Source: Triangularia verruculosa (Eukaryota > Ascomycota > Sordariomycetes > Sordariales > Podosporaceae). Taken from it: a stretch of 64,000 nt of DNA. Positions 11,566 to 22,276 of this stretch are shown here, in pieces. Numbering within the stretch: the first letter of the stretch is position 1; each line of letters starts with the position of its first letter. The notes beneath the pieces were generated by a model, which saw only the letters and a program-made list of their open reading frames with translations, was not told the DNA's origin and made no database searches. The DNA lies in assembly GCA_033296885.1 (NCBI GenBank), contig MU863934.1, positions 62,001 through 126,000 on the forward strand. Direction: 5' to 3'. Made by a program: the position numbers and the translations under genes.

Positions 11566-13044
11566 ATGAAGCCGGGTCGACTCCTACTCTCGATAGCTGT
11601 GGGAGTTATCACAGGAGTTGATGTAGTAGCGACGGCGCAGTTCGTAACGGCGGTGAGGGGAGGAGCAGTTGGTGTAAGTCACCATATGGTGGTTGTTCGA
11701 CATCCTTCTTCATGACGCAACTAACAATCCCAGCGCGCCCTTCCACCACGCAATGCCCGCCATGAACGAGTTGAGCACCTGGATCCCCGACAGGACCGAG
11801 AAGCAGAAGCTGAACGAAGAACCACGGTAATAGCCCGTACCATTACCACCACCCGCGTAGCCTCGCGAACATCACCCTCCACCACCCAAAACGACGACAA
11901 CAAGTCGACGTCAACCATAAGGAGCGACGACACCCGAACTACCAGCACCTCCGAGTTATCTCCCACAGCAGAAGCAACCGACTCCACCACCTCCCCCAGC
12001 GCCTCCGCTTCTGCTACCGGGTCGCCGCTACCTCCTCCCTCCGAAGAAGGTGGCCTCTCCCCCGGCACAGCAGCAGGTATAGCCGCCGGAGCTGTCGCTG
12101 GCGTCGCCATCATAGGCCTGATAGCCTTTCTCCTCTGGCGAAGGAAGAAAGGCGGAATCCGCGGCGCCGTCGTCACAGCCGACTACCCCGACACCATGAA
12201 CATGGTCGACGCCAAAGGTAATCAGTACCCAGAACCAACCCTCCCAAATCTCGACGGCAGCGGCAGGAACGGCTCTCTTACCAACGACCCGTTCTTCCCC
12301 GGCGCAAAGGACGAGTTCGGATTTGTCCCCGCAGGGGGTATGGCAAGGAGGCAGTCGTCATTCTCGCCGTCGCAGGTCGGTATGGCGATGACCAGTCCCG
12401 GACAGCAGCAGCAATATGGTGCATACCAGCCGCCGCCGCAAGATGAGCAGCAGTTTGTGTTCGTAGGGCAACAAATGGTATCTCCTGGGCAACAGCAACA
12501 GCAGCAATTCGATTTTACACAGGCTTCGCCGGGACAGCCCCAGCAACAGTTTGCTTATGCCCCTGCCCAAGCACATCTTGCCGCAAATCAGCAGTACTAC
12601 CAACAGCAGCAACAGCAGTTTGGAGGTGATGTCAATGCCAGCAGCGCGGTCCCGTACCGCCCAGTGAGCGCAGTCACAGCCTACCCTTCACCCGGGCACC
12701 CGATATTACCAGTGTCACCCCTCACTCCTCATCGGCAATCGATCGGGATGGGGTCGCAGCCATCGCCATACTACCCACCCCATCCCTCGCAACCGCCACA
12801 TCCACCGCAAGGAGCAGAGAACGTCGTGAGCCCGAATCTACCCAACTTCATGATACCAGGAGGGAATAGGACAAGAGCGATGAGTTTCAGCGCTGCTACT
12901 GCGCAGTACGAAGGAGGAGGATCCGTTGGAGGTGAAGGAGTTGCGTTCCCACCACCACCACCAGTGCCAACAATGCCTGCGGCCGTGGCACTGACATCTT
13001 CCCCGCTCTCTCCCCTAAGGAGAAACCCTATTCAGGGCATGTAA
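11566..13044 (+). CDS. single-pass membrane protein, Ser/Thr ectodomain and Gln/Pro-rich tail
   Basis: Exons 11566-11673 and 11734-13044 encode 472 residues; the intron has GTAAGT, CTAAC and CCCAG. Residues 1-27 form a signal peptide. A Ser/Thr/Asp-rich region follows, then a Gly/Ala transmembrane helix at about 149-171 (GIAAGAVAGVAIIGLIAFLL) and a WRRKK stop-transfer. The long cytoplasmic tail has Gln runs, SPGQ repeats, Pro runs and several SP/TP sites. This architecture resembles fungal cell-surface sensors of the WSC/Mid2 type in layout only; no WSC cysteine domain is present. Function unknown; a role at the plasma membrane or wall is an inference. Confidence 0.8.
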
Positions 13045-13155
13045 CAACAAAATACCCCGTGTAAAGAAAAATAAAGTAATCGTCGTTTTTTCAAGCTTCT
13101 CCGTTTGCCGTTGCTCGTGATGTCGACGAGTTGACCGGTTCCACAAATTTGTTGA

Positions 13156-15625
13156 TCAAGGGTCCCAGTTCATATCAAACAAGCCCGCCATCCAGGCCTC
13201 CGGGTCCTCGGCATGGAACAACGGCAAGTTCAGCTCGTTCGAGTTCCCGTCCAAGTACTGATCCGCCGTGGCATGCGACTGCGACAAGTCAACCCCGTCA
13301 ATCGCCGCCAGCTCTGTCGACCACCCGTTCTTCATCGTCCTCAGCATCATGTTGAACTTTGTGAAGCCGTCCTCCTCCACCGTCGGCCCCGAGTCCAGCC
13401 TCCTCTTGGCCGAGACCTCTTCGAACCCGAGCTTGAGCTGGTCGCAGATCCGTAAGAGGTCGAGCTTGTTCCGGACAGCGCGGCGGTCCCAGGATGGGTC
13501 GTCAAGCACGGAAAGACGGTAGAGAGACAGGAGGCAGTGCGCCATGTGGCACCAGTAGGAGAAGGTCATGCCGATGTAGACGTAGCTAGGGATGGAGAAG
13601 TGGCGGTCGAACCAGTCCTTGATGGCGTGGAGGCAGGCTTCCATGGCAGCGTAGCGCGCGAGATCAGGGACGGTGGTGGTAGAGGGAATGCGCGGTTTGG
13701 ATACGGCGGCTTCGTGGATGGCGAGCTCGGTGTAGGAGATATGGCTGAGGATTGTATCTGTTTGCAACATTAACTTTTGACTTGCAGTGAGAAGAATGGA
13801 GGAGATTAGACAGTACCATTTTGCTGCAAATGACTTGGGAGCTGGGTCTTGATGTTTGTGAGCTGGGTGTGGAGAGCCGACAGGTAGTATGACGGCGGCG
13901 CATTGTCAAGTGACTGCGATATGGCTCGGTTGAGCTGCTCGACGATGAGCTGAATCTTGACCTGAGCAACCAGAAGATCGTCCCCTTCCCATTCCCGGCG
14001 CTGAGTGAGGAGCTGCAAGCTTTCTTCCATGTGGGACGTCCATGTTAACGCATCCAGCCTCTTGAGCGAGTGAGAGATCTGAGAAGTAAGCAAAAAGCAC
14101 GCCAGAACTGCTCGTCTTTCCTCCATCGTCTTTTCTTTTGGTGGTGGATGGAAGGCCGTCTTTAAGCAGGCCGAAATGTAGGGTTCACTTGGGACTTTGT
14201 TTAGCCCGAGGTCAAAGACCAATGACTTGGCAAGCGATGCCAGGAGTGAAAGGATGGGCTTTTCCCTCTTTATGTGATAGTGAGTCCTGAGACATGTTAG
14301 CTTTTTGTATGTGGTCCAGCCTACACAAGCATCAACCTACCAACCCATGACGACCAACAGACCAAAGAGAAGATCGAGGCTCTTCTCATGTTCCATGACC
14401 ATCTTTTGAGCAATGAACTTCTTGACGGATTCGCTCATAACAAGACGTCGATCCACGTTCTTGGAGGTGACAGTCATGATGCTGAACCACAGGAAAGGGT
14501 ACGTCTTCCGGAGCCTTTCCTCTGTCATGTTGGATGGCAGGTACACAAACGGTAGGAAGATCAACATGTACTTTCGGAACGTTAACAGGCCATCGGCAGC
14601 CTCGAAAGGACTCGGCTGATAGGCGCAAAATGGAATGGCTGGTGGCTCGGCCGGCGGAGGAGGGGGTGTGCGTGCCCTCATATCTTGAGGCTCAAACACG
14701 CTTCCAAGCAGAGTACCTCGGGTCATTATTGTTGGACGGTTTTTACCATGGACCGGACCACACTCTGGAAGTTGAGGTGGTAGAACAGCGACTGGTACGG
14801 CATGTGGTGAATTGTTACTGGTGACACTCGCAGCGGAATGTGCGCTTGGGGCCGGCGTACTAGAAGCAACAGACGGTTCTCCTGGAGAGGGAGCCTTGCC
14901 CCCAGGTCCCGCCTGATGACGGAGCAGAGATACCAGGTCCTCTAGCTTAGCCTCAAGCTGGGCGGCACGGGAGACATGAGTACGCTTGCCATTCCTCTTC
15001 CTGACCGAGACCGATGGAATACATTCTTTCCGTAATCGATGACATCTGGCAACTTGTCAGCACTCAAGCCATGGATGGATGGATGGAGCAATGTGTCGAG
15101 GAAATAGTGTGGACCCCATGAAGAACTGCAAGGGGGACGACGATCATCGAGGCCAACGGCGGAGTTGAGTGTCATCCAGGCCTCGTAACCGGGACCCGGT
15201 GCTTCGGGCCACGGAAGCCGCCAACCCGGGACGGGATAGGCGCCGTGGAGAAATGCGGACAATCGCATGCCATCATGCACACCTGAGTGGGGACTTGACC
15301 CGTCCCGGCACGGGGGTTCAGGCTATTTTGAGCATGTGACTAATTCCGTTCTCGGCTGTCTCGACGGCGGTGGACTCCGGGAAAAGAAAAGGAATTTGAT
15401 AAATAGAGAGAAGAAAACCGCTGAGCGATGATAGCTTCGGCCGAGTGGTTATCGGCCATCAGCCAGAACGGTATTGGCCTACCTCTCACAGTCGGTGCCG
15501 CTGGTCCGATAGATACATCTGCATTTCGCCCTGGCGCAGTTTGTGCACGCCCGCCCATACGGGGCTGGCATACCATTTACCGAGCCATCTGTCGTCGTCG
15601 TTGAGGAAGACGATGTGGTCTCCAT
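13156..15625 (-). CDS. Zn(II)2Cys6 fungal transcription factor
   Basis: Four exons, 15625-15483, 15045-14341, 14286-13817 and 13757-13156, encode 639 residues. The binuclear zinc cluster is complete across the first splice: Cys 27, 30, 37, 46, 49 and 56 (C-x2-C-x6-C-x8-C-x2-C-x6-C). It is followed by the linker KRNGKRTHVSRAAQLEAKL and a coiled coil typical of the class. The middle domain (TFRKYMLIFLPFVYLP, then KRPEKPILSLL-like helices) matches fungal-specific regulator domains. The C-terminus ends GLFDMNWDP, a usual activation-type end. Intron 1 is long (437 nt). The gene is divergent from an MFS exporter, so it may control that exporter. The target is unknown. Confidence 0.9.
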
Positions 15626-16844
15626 GGCGAGGGAGGGCTACTCCGTCAAAGGGTTAGGGTTTGTGGGGGTCAAGACGTTGGCTGTCAAAAAGGGGCACGC
15701 AAATTGAAGCGAGACAAGGAAGAAGACGGGCACGGTTTCGGCCGGAATGCCGGTTTCCGAAATCCCACGCGGTTGAGAGAGTGGCCAACCTGAGCAGTGG
15801 AAACTAGCAATGATGAATGAAAAGGGAGTGAAAGAGCGGAATTGGTGGTATTGAAGGGCTTTGGGGAAGGGTTCGTGTTCGTGTTGAATGAATGGGGCCT
15901 CGACGCAAACTTGCTGGGCCCGGAAGTCGGGAAATTCCGATTTGTCCCAATCCCGGTCCACAAGTCGCCCTGTATGTGGAGCCGAGCCTTCCATTTCGGA
16001 TCGCTCGGAACAGAGTGCTACCAACAAGGGTTAGGGTCATGCCATTTTATCCCCACTTTTGACGACACTCGTCGCACGCCCGACGACGAATGCAACCCTT
16101 TGAGAGTTGTTGTTGGCAAGCGGTCTTCTGCTTTCTGAAATCTGAATCATGGGTGTTTTTCGCTACATCGTTCTGTGTGAAACAATTTCTGATGTTTGAC
16201 TTGGTGCAAGCGCCGTGTTGCTGAGATGGTGGGAAGGATGGGAGTTCTACCAAACTTTTGATGAAACCATGGCCTAGTAAAATGATAATCTCATGACTTC
16301 GGCTCATTAGTTTTAGTTAGAGTCAGCTGTGAGAAAGTGGCTGTCGCGTCTAGTTATGTCCGTCCCGCATGGCTGCTCAGGACCAGGTCGAGATCGTCCA
16401 TGGTCACCTCTAGCAGATGCTCTCTCGTAGCAGGAGATATCTCGTACGAGAAACCATCACACGGCCTGTAGTACTGAGCAGTCGGCTGCTACACGCGCTG
16501 CCATGTGGGATGCAGATGGTGGGGTGGACTCTGTCGCGTGTGAACGGTGTGGCTCAGAGCACATCAAAACGAAGGCGGAAGGAGCAACCACCGTTGCGAC
16601 CCTTGGGAAGACCGCCAAAAAAAAACCGCAATTGGGTGAACTGCACGAGTCTTTCCGGACCGTTGAAAACCTGGAAGCTTCCTCCGCTCCTTGCTTGACC
16701 AAGCCCACAATTCCACCGCCACTGCCTTTCATATCCTCACTTGATCCGTGACGCTAAAGCGCTTTCTCTTTGCTTGCTCGACTCCCATGAAGAATTACAT
16801 TACTGAACAATAATCTGTCGTTAGTGCCAACTGCTATCATTGCG
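15626..16844. promoter_or_regulatory. divergent promoter region between regulator and MFS exporter
   Basis: A 1.2 kb gap separates the two start codons. It holds two AGGGTTAGGG-type motifs (15651-15662 and 16028-16037) and a CGG-N4-CCG inverted triplet at 15743-15752. It also holds a short minus-strand stretch at 16093-16058 that reads RRRACDECRQK, like the start of a zinc cluster, but runs into a stop. No other gene is seen. Confidence 0.5.
15743..15752. promoter_or_regulatory. candidate Zn(II)2Cys6 binding site CGG-N4-CCG
   Basis: The palindromic triplets CGGAATGCCG lie about 120 bases upstream of the regulator start. Inverted CGG triplets are the standard half-sites of this regulator class. 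Whether this protein binds here is inference; short GC-rich matches also occur by chance. Confidence 0.3.
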
Positions 16845-18659
16845 ATGGAGAAAAGGTCGCTCTCACATCGCCGATTACCTTCGAACCCAGAAGTCGATAA
16901 ATTCCCCGGGACAACAGAAGTCTCTTCAAGTTGCGATGGGCCCTCGAATCCCTCACATGAATTCGCTGCACTCACGAATGCGGAGCCTCAGTATGTTGAA
17001 GGGTTCAAGCTGGTGACGTTGTTGGCCTCGGTCACGGTGGTGGTCTTCTTAATGATGCTCGATACCTCCATTCTCGCGACTGCAGTGAGTATTCCCCTCC
17101 ACTCCGTCGCCCTGTTCAGAATGGATTCTCGCTGACACCTGAGCCAAGATCCCCCGCATCACAGATGAATTCAGTTCTCTTTCAGACGTTGGATGGTATA
17201 CCAGTATTTACCAACTCGCCAGCGCCGCCCTCCAGCCTCTCACAGGCAAGATCTACCAGAAATTTAAAACACAATGGACTTTCGTCGCCTTCTTTGCAAT
17301 ATTCGAGATTGGTTCTGCCATTTGTGGCGCATCGGTTGCTTCTTGGATGCTCATCACCGGTCGTGCTATCGCCGGGATCGGTGGAGCAGGCCTCATCAAC
17401 GGTGCTCTCACCATCTTGGGAACCTCTGTACCAATGAGCCGGCGACCAACATACACGGGCATCATGATGGGCTTCTCTCAGCTTGGCATCATCGCTGGCC
17501 CTCTGGTGGGAGGGGCCTTCACCTCTTATGTCTCGTGGCGATGGTGTTTCTATGTCAATCTCCCCATTGGCGCATTCGTCTTTGTCGCGCTCTCGCTCGT
17601 TCACATTCCGGACGCCTTTCAGAAACCGCGAGCCATTGATGTGCTCCGGCGCATCTACATCGAACTCGACCTACTCGGATTCGCGCTGCTTGCACCGGCA
17701 GCTGTTCAGCTTATGTTGGCGCTGTCCTGGGGCGGGAACCTATACCCATGGAGTTCTGCCACCATCATCGGCCTCTTCTCTGGGGCCGGCGCAACCACGA
17801 TTGTATTTCTCGTGTGGGACTGGTATCTGGGCGATACTGCCCTTATCCCGCTTTCACTCGTCACCAAGCGAGCAGTCTGGACCAGCGCCCTGACAAACTG
17901 TTGCCTCCTCTTCATCGTCTACGTCGCCGGCTTTTTCCTACCGATCTATTTCCAGGCTGTCCATGGCGTAACACCTATCATGTCCGGTGTGTACGTCATG
18001 GCCAGCATCATTAGTCAGCTCGTTCTGGCTGTGATGGTCGGTCCTCTTGGTAAGTCCAGTTCTCTTCCGTTTCCCCCTTTTCTCTACCCTAACCTTCTTT
18101 TCTCTCTCCAGTTCAGAAAACAGGCTACGTAATCCCCTACGCAGTCAGCGCAGGTGTCATTGGCGCCATCTCCAATGGCCTCTACTCAACATTCTCCCCC
18201 ACCACACCGCCAGTTCAATACATTCTCTACCAAATCCTCGGCGGCATCGGCCGCGGCGCGGGGATGCAGATGCCGCTCCTCGCCGTCCAGGCCATCCTCG
18301 CGCCTCAAGACATCGCCATGGGCACCTGCATCCTCGTCTTCTTCCAGAACCTCGGTGTCTCCATCCTCCTCGCCGCAGCCAACGCTCTTTTTGGCGAAAC
18401 CCTCCAATCTGAACTCTCGCTCGCCGTCCCCTACAGCAAAGCCATCCTGGAAGCAGGCGCGACGAAATTCAGGGGGGTGGTTCAAGAGGAGCATCTGCCG
18501 GCGGTGCTGGAGGCGTGGTCGAAGAGCATCGACAATGTGTTTTACATGGCGGCTGCAGCTGGGGGTGTGGCGGTCTTTACAGCGCTAGGGATGGGGTGGG
18601 TTGATATAAGGAAGAATGGCGGGCGGAAGAAGACCGAAAGGGATGCGGAGGACAACTAG
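16845..18659 (+). CDS. MFS drug-exporter type transporter (14-TM, DHA2-like)
   Basis: Exons 16845-17084, 17149-18049 and 18112-18659 give 562 residues to the TAG. The frame is open just upstream, but ATG 16845 (MEKRSLSHRR) is the only ATG. Family motifs: LDTSILATAIPRI in TM1; GWYTSIYQLASAALQPLTGK with the loop KFKTQWTF; GRAIAGIGGAGL; and GPLVGGAFTSYVSWRWCFYVN, the motif C-type antiporter signature. Length and helices fit the 14-helix proton antiporters that export toxins, fungicides or secondary metabolites. The gene is divergent from a zinc-cluster regulator. After the TAG the same frame stays open for 45 plausible codons (see the separate entry), so the protein may be truncated or extended. 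Confidence 0.92.
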
Positions 18660-18797
18660 GAGGGTCCGCCGGTGATTCCGGAGGTTGATGTTGATGACGA
18701 GGGGTATGAGCTGAGTGAGATTGTGCTCGAGGGAGGGAGCAGAACAGTGTCGAGGGCGGGGAATGATTCAGTTTTGAGGAGTGCGTTTGGAAAGTAA
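18660..18797 (+). other. in-frame coding-like extension after the MFS stop codon
   Basis: Directly after the TAG at 18657-18659 the same frame continues for 45 codons to TAA 18795-18797. The translation is acidic and soluble (PPVIPEVDVDDEGYELSEIV, then SRTVSRAGNDSVLRSAFGK), typical of MFS cytoplasmic tails. This suggests a recent nonsense mutation or stop-codon readthrough. Confidence 0.55.
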
Positions 18798-19153
18798 GGC
18801 TGGCTTGCGAAAGGAAGGTGTTGGCTATATTTCCAGGAAAAAAAGGAGTTCAGGGATACCATGGCTTTTGGTGGTAACCGGCAGTTCTTTGGCGATAGCG
18901 CCAAATTTAAATTGTGCGAGTTCAGGAAGGTCTGGGTATGGGACGTTCTTGTCATTTTGTTTGTAGATAGATGATGGCCAAACAGAAGTCAAAAGTAATG
19001 GAATCGAGTACTTCGTTTAGCAACGATGCCGGCAGAAGGAAATGGCAAACGATGGCTTCTCTTCAAAGTGTACATCAAACATGGCCATTTCCATCCGCGG
19101 CAGCCCAGAATCTCTTCCCAGTCCCACAACTGCCAAAGTCGTGAAGATAGTGA
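18798..19153. other. intergenic between MFS gene and U6
   Basis: 3' flank of the transporter and downstream flank of the U6 gene. No other feature is seen. Confidence 0.4.
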
Positions 19154-19254
19154 AAAAATTGGTAGCGTCTCTTTGAGTAGCGTGTCATCCTTAGTGCAGG
19201 GGCCATGCTAATCTTCTCTGTATCGTTTCAAATTGACCAAATGCCCCGAAGGGC
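19154..19254 (-). ncRNA. U6: U6 spliceosomal small nuclear RNA
   Basis: The minus strand gives a near-perfect U6: a 5' GCCC-UUCG-GGGC hairpin, then UUUGGUCAAUUUGAAACG, the invariant ACAGAGA box, GAUUAGCAUGGCCCCUGC and AAGGAUGACACGC of the internal stem-loop. It ends in a run of six T at 19158-19153, a polymerase III terminator. A TATTTATT element lies about 50 bases upstream (19310-19303). One extra U appears in GCACUAAGG compared with the yeast GCACAAGG form. U6 catalyses splicing within U4/U6.U5. The 5' end is inferred from the hairpin. No intron interrupts the gene. Confidence 0.95.
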
Positions 19255-19722
19255 GAGGAAAGAAAGAGAGAAAATTGTCTAAAAGCTGGCGAGCTGGCCG
19301 AGAATAAATACCCTGTCCAAAGGTGGCCAGTGCACGCTTGCAAATCTTTGGAGGGTGCAAATTGTCTGTGCTTTGAGACCCACTCAGATATGTGGCTGGA
19401 GGGATCAGAGTGAGCTTCGGACAGTATGGCGTAAAAGGTGGTTGGCCTTGTGGCTAGAGAGTGGGAGGGATGGATGGCTGACATCGTCATTGTATTGGTG
19501 GGCAAGTTGGAGATTGGAGATAGCGAGGGAGTGCAATCGCATTGCAGTATCACCAGCGACATTTTGGACAACTAAATAACAACGACGAAGAGGACAATAA
19601 ACTTTCTGATGACGGGTGAACCATTGTAGGAGTAACAAAACCTCTTCAAGTCAACACACCACCCATACCAACCCAGCCAAACCGCCAAACCCACCGCCGA
19701 TCATCTCTCAACCCTCCCCACG
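19255..19722. other. divergent flank of U6 and the small membrane-protein gene
   Basis: Holds the U6 upstream element (TATTTATT complement at 19303-19310) and the promoter and leader of the gene starting at 19723. No other gene is seen. Confidence 0.45.
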
Positions 19723-20421
19723 ATGAAGCGAATACCTCTACTGTCCACCCTCTTCCTCATCCTCTCCACCCTCAGTATAGCCTCAGCCTGTAAGTAGCTC
19801 CCCTCCCCTCCCTCTCCTCCTCCTTCGCGCACCACCTCAGCTAACCACCCCCTCCCTTCCCCAGCAGCACCAACCTTCTGCAAATGCACCTGCTTCACAA
19901 ACTCAACCATCATCCCCCTCGGCCCCATCCACGACTCCCCCTCTCCCCCCAACCCACCCCCCTCCTCCTCTGACCCCCAACAACGACAACAACCACCATC
20001 CCTCCTCCTCACCCCCCGAGCATCCTCCTCCTCCTGCACCCAATGCAATCGCGCCTTCTGCCTCAAGTACAACCTCCCCATCTGCAAGGACGCCGAAGAA
20101 AAGGACGTCGTCACCTCCTGCTTCCAGCGCGACTCCAACAAGGACAGGATCATCGTCTGGGGCTTCATCCTCGGCACCGCCGGCCTGCTCAGCTGGGCCG
20201 GGATACGAAAGGTGATTGATTCCCGGCTCGAGAGGCAGGGGCAACAGGGGAGGGATACATCGTCTGGGTTTCTGGGGACGATAGGCGGGTTGGTTGGGGT
20301 TAGTGGTGGTGGTGGGAACGGAGCGAGAGTAGGAGGGATTGCGGGAGGTTTGACGAGACGAGGGACTGGTGGGGAGGGGGGGAGATACAGTCCGTTAGGA
20401 GAGGGTGCTGTTGGACGATGA
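19723..20421 (+). CDS. small Cys-rich single-span membrane protein
   Basis: Exon 1 (19723-19789) encodes a signal peptide (MKRIPLLSTLFLILSTLSIA). Exon 2 starts at 19865 and ends at TGA 20421, for 207 residues. The acceptor is a CAGCAG tandem, so a product one residue shorter (start 19868) is possible. Mature features: APTFCKCTCF, a Pro/Ser-rich spacer, a second Cys cluster CTQCNRAFCLKYNLPICKD, CFQRDSNKD, and one membrane helix (RIIVWGFILGTAGLLSWAG). The cytoplasmic tail is Gly/Arg-rich. The conserved CxxC...C...C plus late helix suggests a secretory-pathway protein; I cannot name the family. Confidence 0.75.
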
Positions 20422-20898
20422 TAAAGAGATGTCCCATGATCTCCATGAAGTGGGAATATTGTCGTTTTAGCGTTAAGGAATATACCTATGGACCATACAT
20501 ACTTGTCACGTATGGCACAGAAACATGTTGTCAAGATCTTTTTTATTTCTTCAGATTACTCCCCTCCTCTGGGACCACCTGCTCGCAAAAAGGTTCCATT
20601 ATGCGGCACCATGGCCACCTCCCCTTTCTATCTACCCCATTTTTGTTGACAAGAAAAAACATGAAACCTTCTTTCGTGTTTATCCCCAAGGTTTGCTCTT
20701 AGTGATCCCCCTCCCCTCCCCATGATACTGATGACTTTTTTACTTCCCGCTTCCCATTTTTTGTCAAAAATCCCATCCACAAGCCACTTTTTGTTTTGTT
20801 TTTCACTGCCCAATCCCAATCCCAATCCCAGAAACCCCTTGTCGAGGCATAAACTCCCTGAAATACAAAGCATTTCCCATCCTGTCAAAAGTAGAATC
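20422..20898. other. convergent 3' flanks with a short CCCAAT repeat
   Basis: 3' ends of the membrane-protein gene and of DAHP synthase. Positions 20809-20830 are three tandem CCCAAT units plus CCCA. No gene is seen. Confidence 0.5.
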
Positions 20899-22276
20899 CT
20901 AATCCTCCTCCAACGGGGTGGTCTTGGCCTCGGCAGCAGTAGCCTTGCCAGCGTTCACCTTACGGCGCTCGCGGACGGCGGCAGCGAGGTCTTCCAGAAC
21001 GGTCACGGTAGTGTCCCAGTTGATGCAAGCGTCGGTGATGGAGACGCCCTTCTTGAGAGCGGCGGGGCCCTCGGCGGGCACCTTTTGGTTGCCCTCGTTG
21101 ATGTTGGACTCAATCATCACACCAATGATGGCAGTCTCACCTTCGCGGAGCTGTTCGGCGACGGTGGCGGCCACCTTGGGCTGGTTGCGATGGTCCTTGT
21201 TGGAGTTACCTGGGTCTGGTTAGCAAGAGAAGCTCATATCGATGTCTACCTTTCACACAAAAACATACCGTGAGAGCAGTCAACCATGATGGCGAGCTTT
21301 TGGCCCTTCTTGACCAGAGTATCCTTGGCAGCCTGGACGCTGGCCTTGTCGTAGTTGGTGCCCTTGGTGCCACCTCTGAGAATGACGAAACCGTGCTCGT
21401 TGCCGCTGGTCCTGGTGATGGCAGCGAGACCCTGCTTGGTTACTCCCATGAAGTGGTGCTTGGCAGCGGCAGCACCGATGGCGTCGATAGCAACACCGAG
21501 ACTGCCATCGGTTCCGTTCTTGAAACCGATAGGGAAGGACAGGCCAGAGGCGAGCTCACGGTGAAGCTGAGACTCGGTAGTGCGGGCACCAATGGCACCG
21601 ACCGAGATCAAGTCGGCCAAGAACTGGGGAGAGATGGTATCCAACATCTCGGTGGCAATGGGCATGCCGGTCGAGGTGAGGTCACGGAAAAGCTGTCTAG
21701 AGACACGGAGACCCTTGTTGATCTTGAAGGTCTCGTCGATATCAGGGTCGTTGATCAGACCCTTCCAGCCGACGGTGGTGCGTGGCTTCTCAAGGTAGGC
21801 TCGCATGACGATGACGAGGTCCTCCGAGAGCTTGTCGGAAAGGGCCTTCAGCCTGTGTGCGTACTCAATGGCTGTGGCGGGATCGTGGATGGAGCAGGGA
21901 CCGACGATGACCAAGAGACGGTCGTTGCGGCCCATGATGACACCCACGGCATCACGTCTGCCCTTAACTACTGTGTGTAGAGCATCCTCGGTGATGGGGA
22001 TCTCAGAAATAAGGAGGGCAGGGGGAATGAGGGGATCTTGGCCCAACACTTTTGTGAAGAGTTAGCAAGTGCTGTGAAAGACAGTACGTCAAGGATTGCA
22101 GGCCGGCTTAAGTGCCTGTTGGCTCCATCATCGGTCCAGTTCGATAGTGAACCATTGGATTGACCGAAACAAGCGTCGAATAAAAGCGGATGTAGAAAGC
22201 GCACATAGAAAAAGCTGGTTCGAGCCGTACCTCTCATGTCATCGGCCTGAAGAGGCGCCATCTCGAGTCCAGGCAT
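20899..22276 (-). CDS. 3-deoxy-D-arabino-heptulosonate-7-phosphate (DAHP) synthase
   Basis: Exons 22276-22231, 22048-21269 and 21209-20899 encode 378 residues, the usual length of class I (AroG/Aro3/Aro4) enzymes. The enzyme condenses phosphoenolpyruvate with erythrose-4-phosphate, the first step of the shikimate pathway. Signature runs: VIVGPCSIHDP, MRAYLEKPRTTVGWKGL, GARTTESQLHRELASGL, GFKNGTDG, HHFMGVTKQG, GNEHGFVILRGG and MVDCSHGNSNKDH, which include the PEP-binding and metal-ligand (Cys, His, Glu, Asp) positions. Which amino acid (Tyr, Phe or Trp) inhibits this isozyme cannot be told by eye. A Gcn4/CPC1-type TGACTCA lies about 430 bases upstream. Confidence 0.95.

Noticed and set aside
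14942..15280. Minus-strand frame in the regulator intron
   Set aside because: It is a different frame from the zinc-cluster exons; splicing 15483 to 15045 completes the six-Cys motif, so this stretch is intronic.
15425..15500. tRNA-like GGCCGAGTGGTTA box
   Set aside because: No T-loop consensus follows at the right distance; the segment lies in intron 1 and exon 1 of the zinc-cluster gene.
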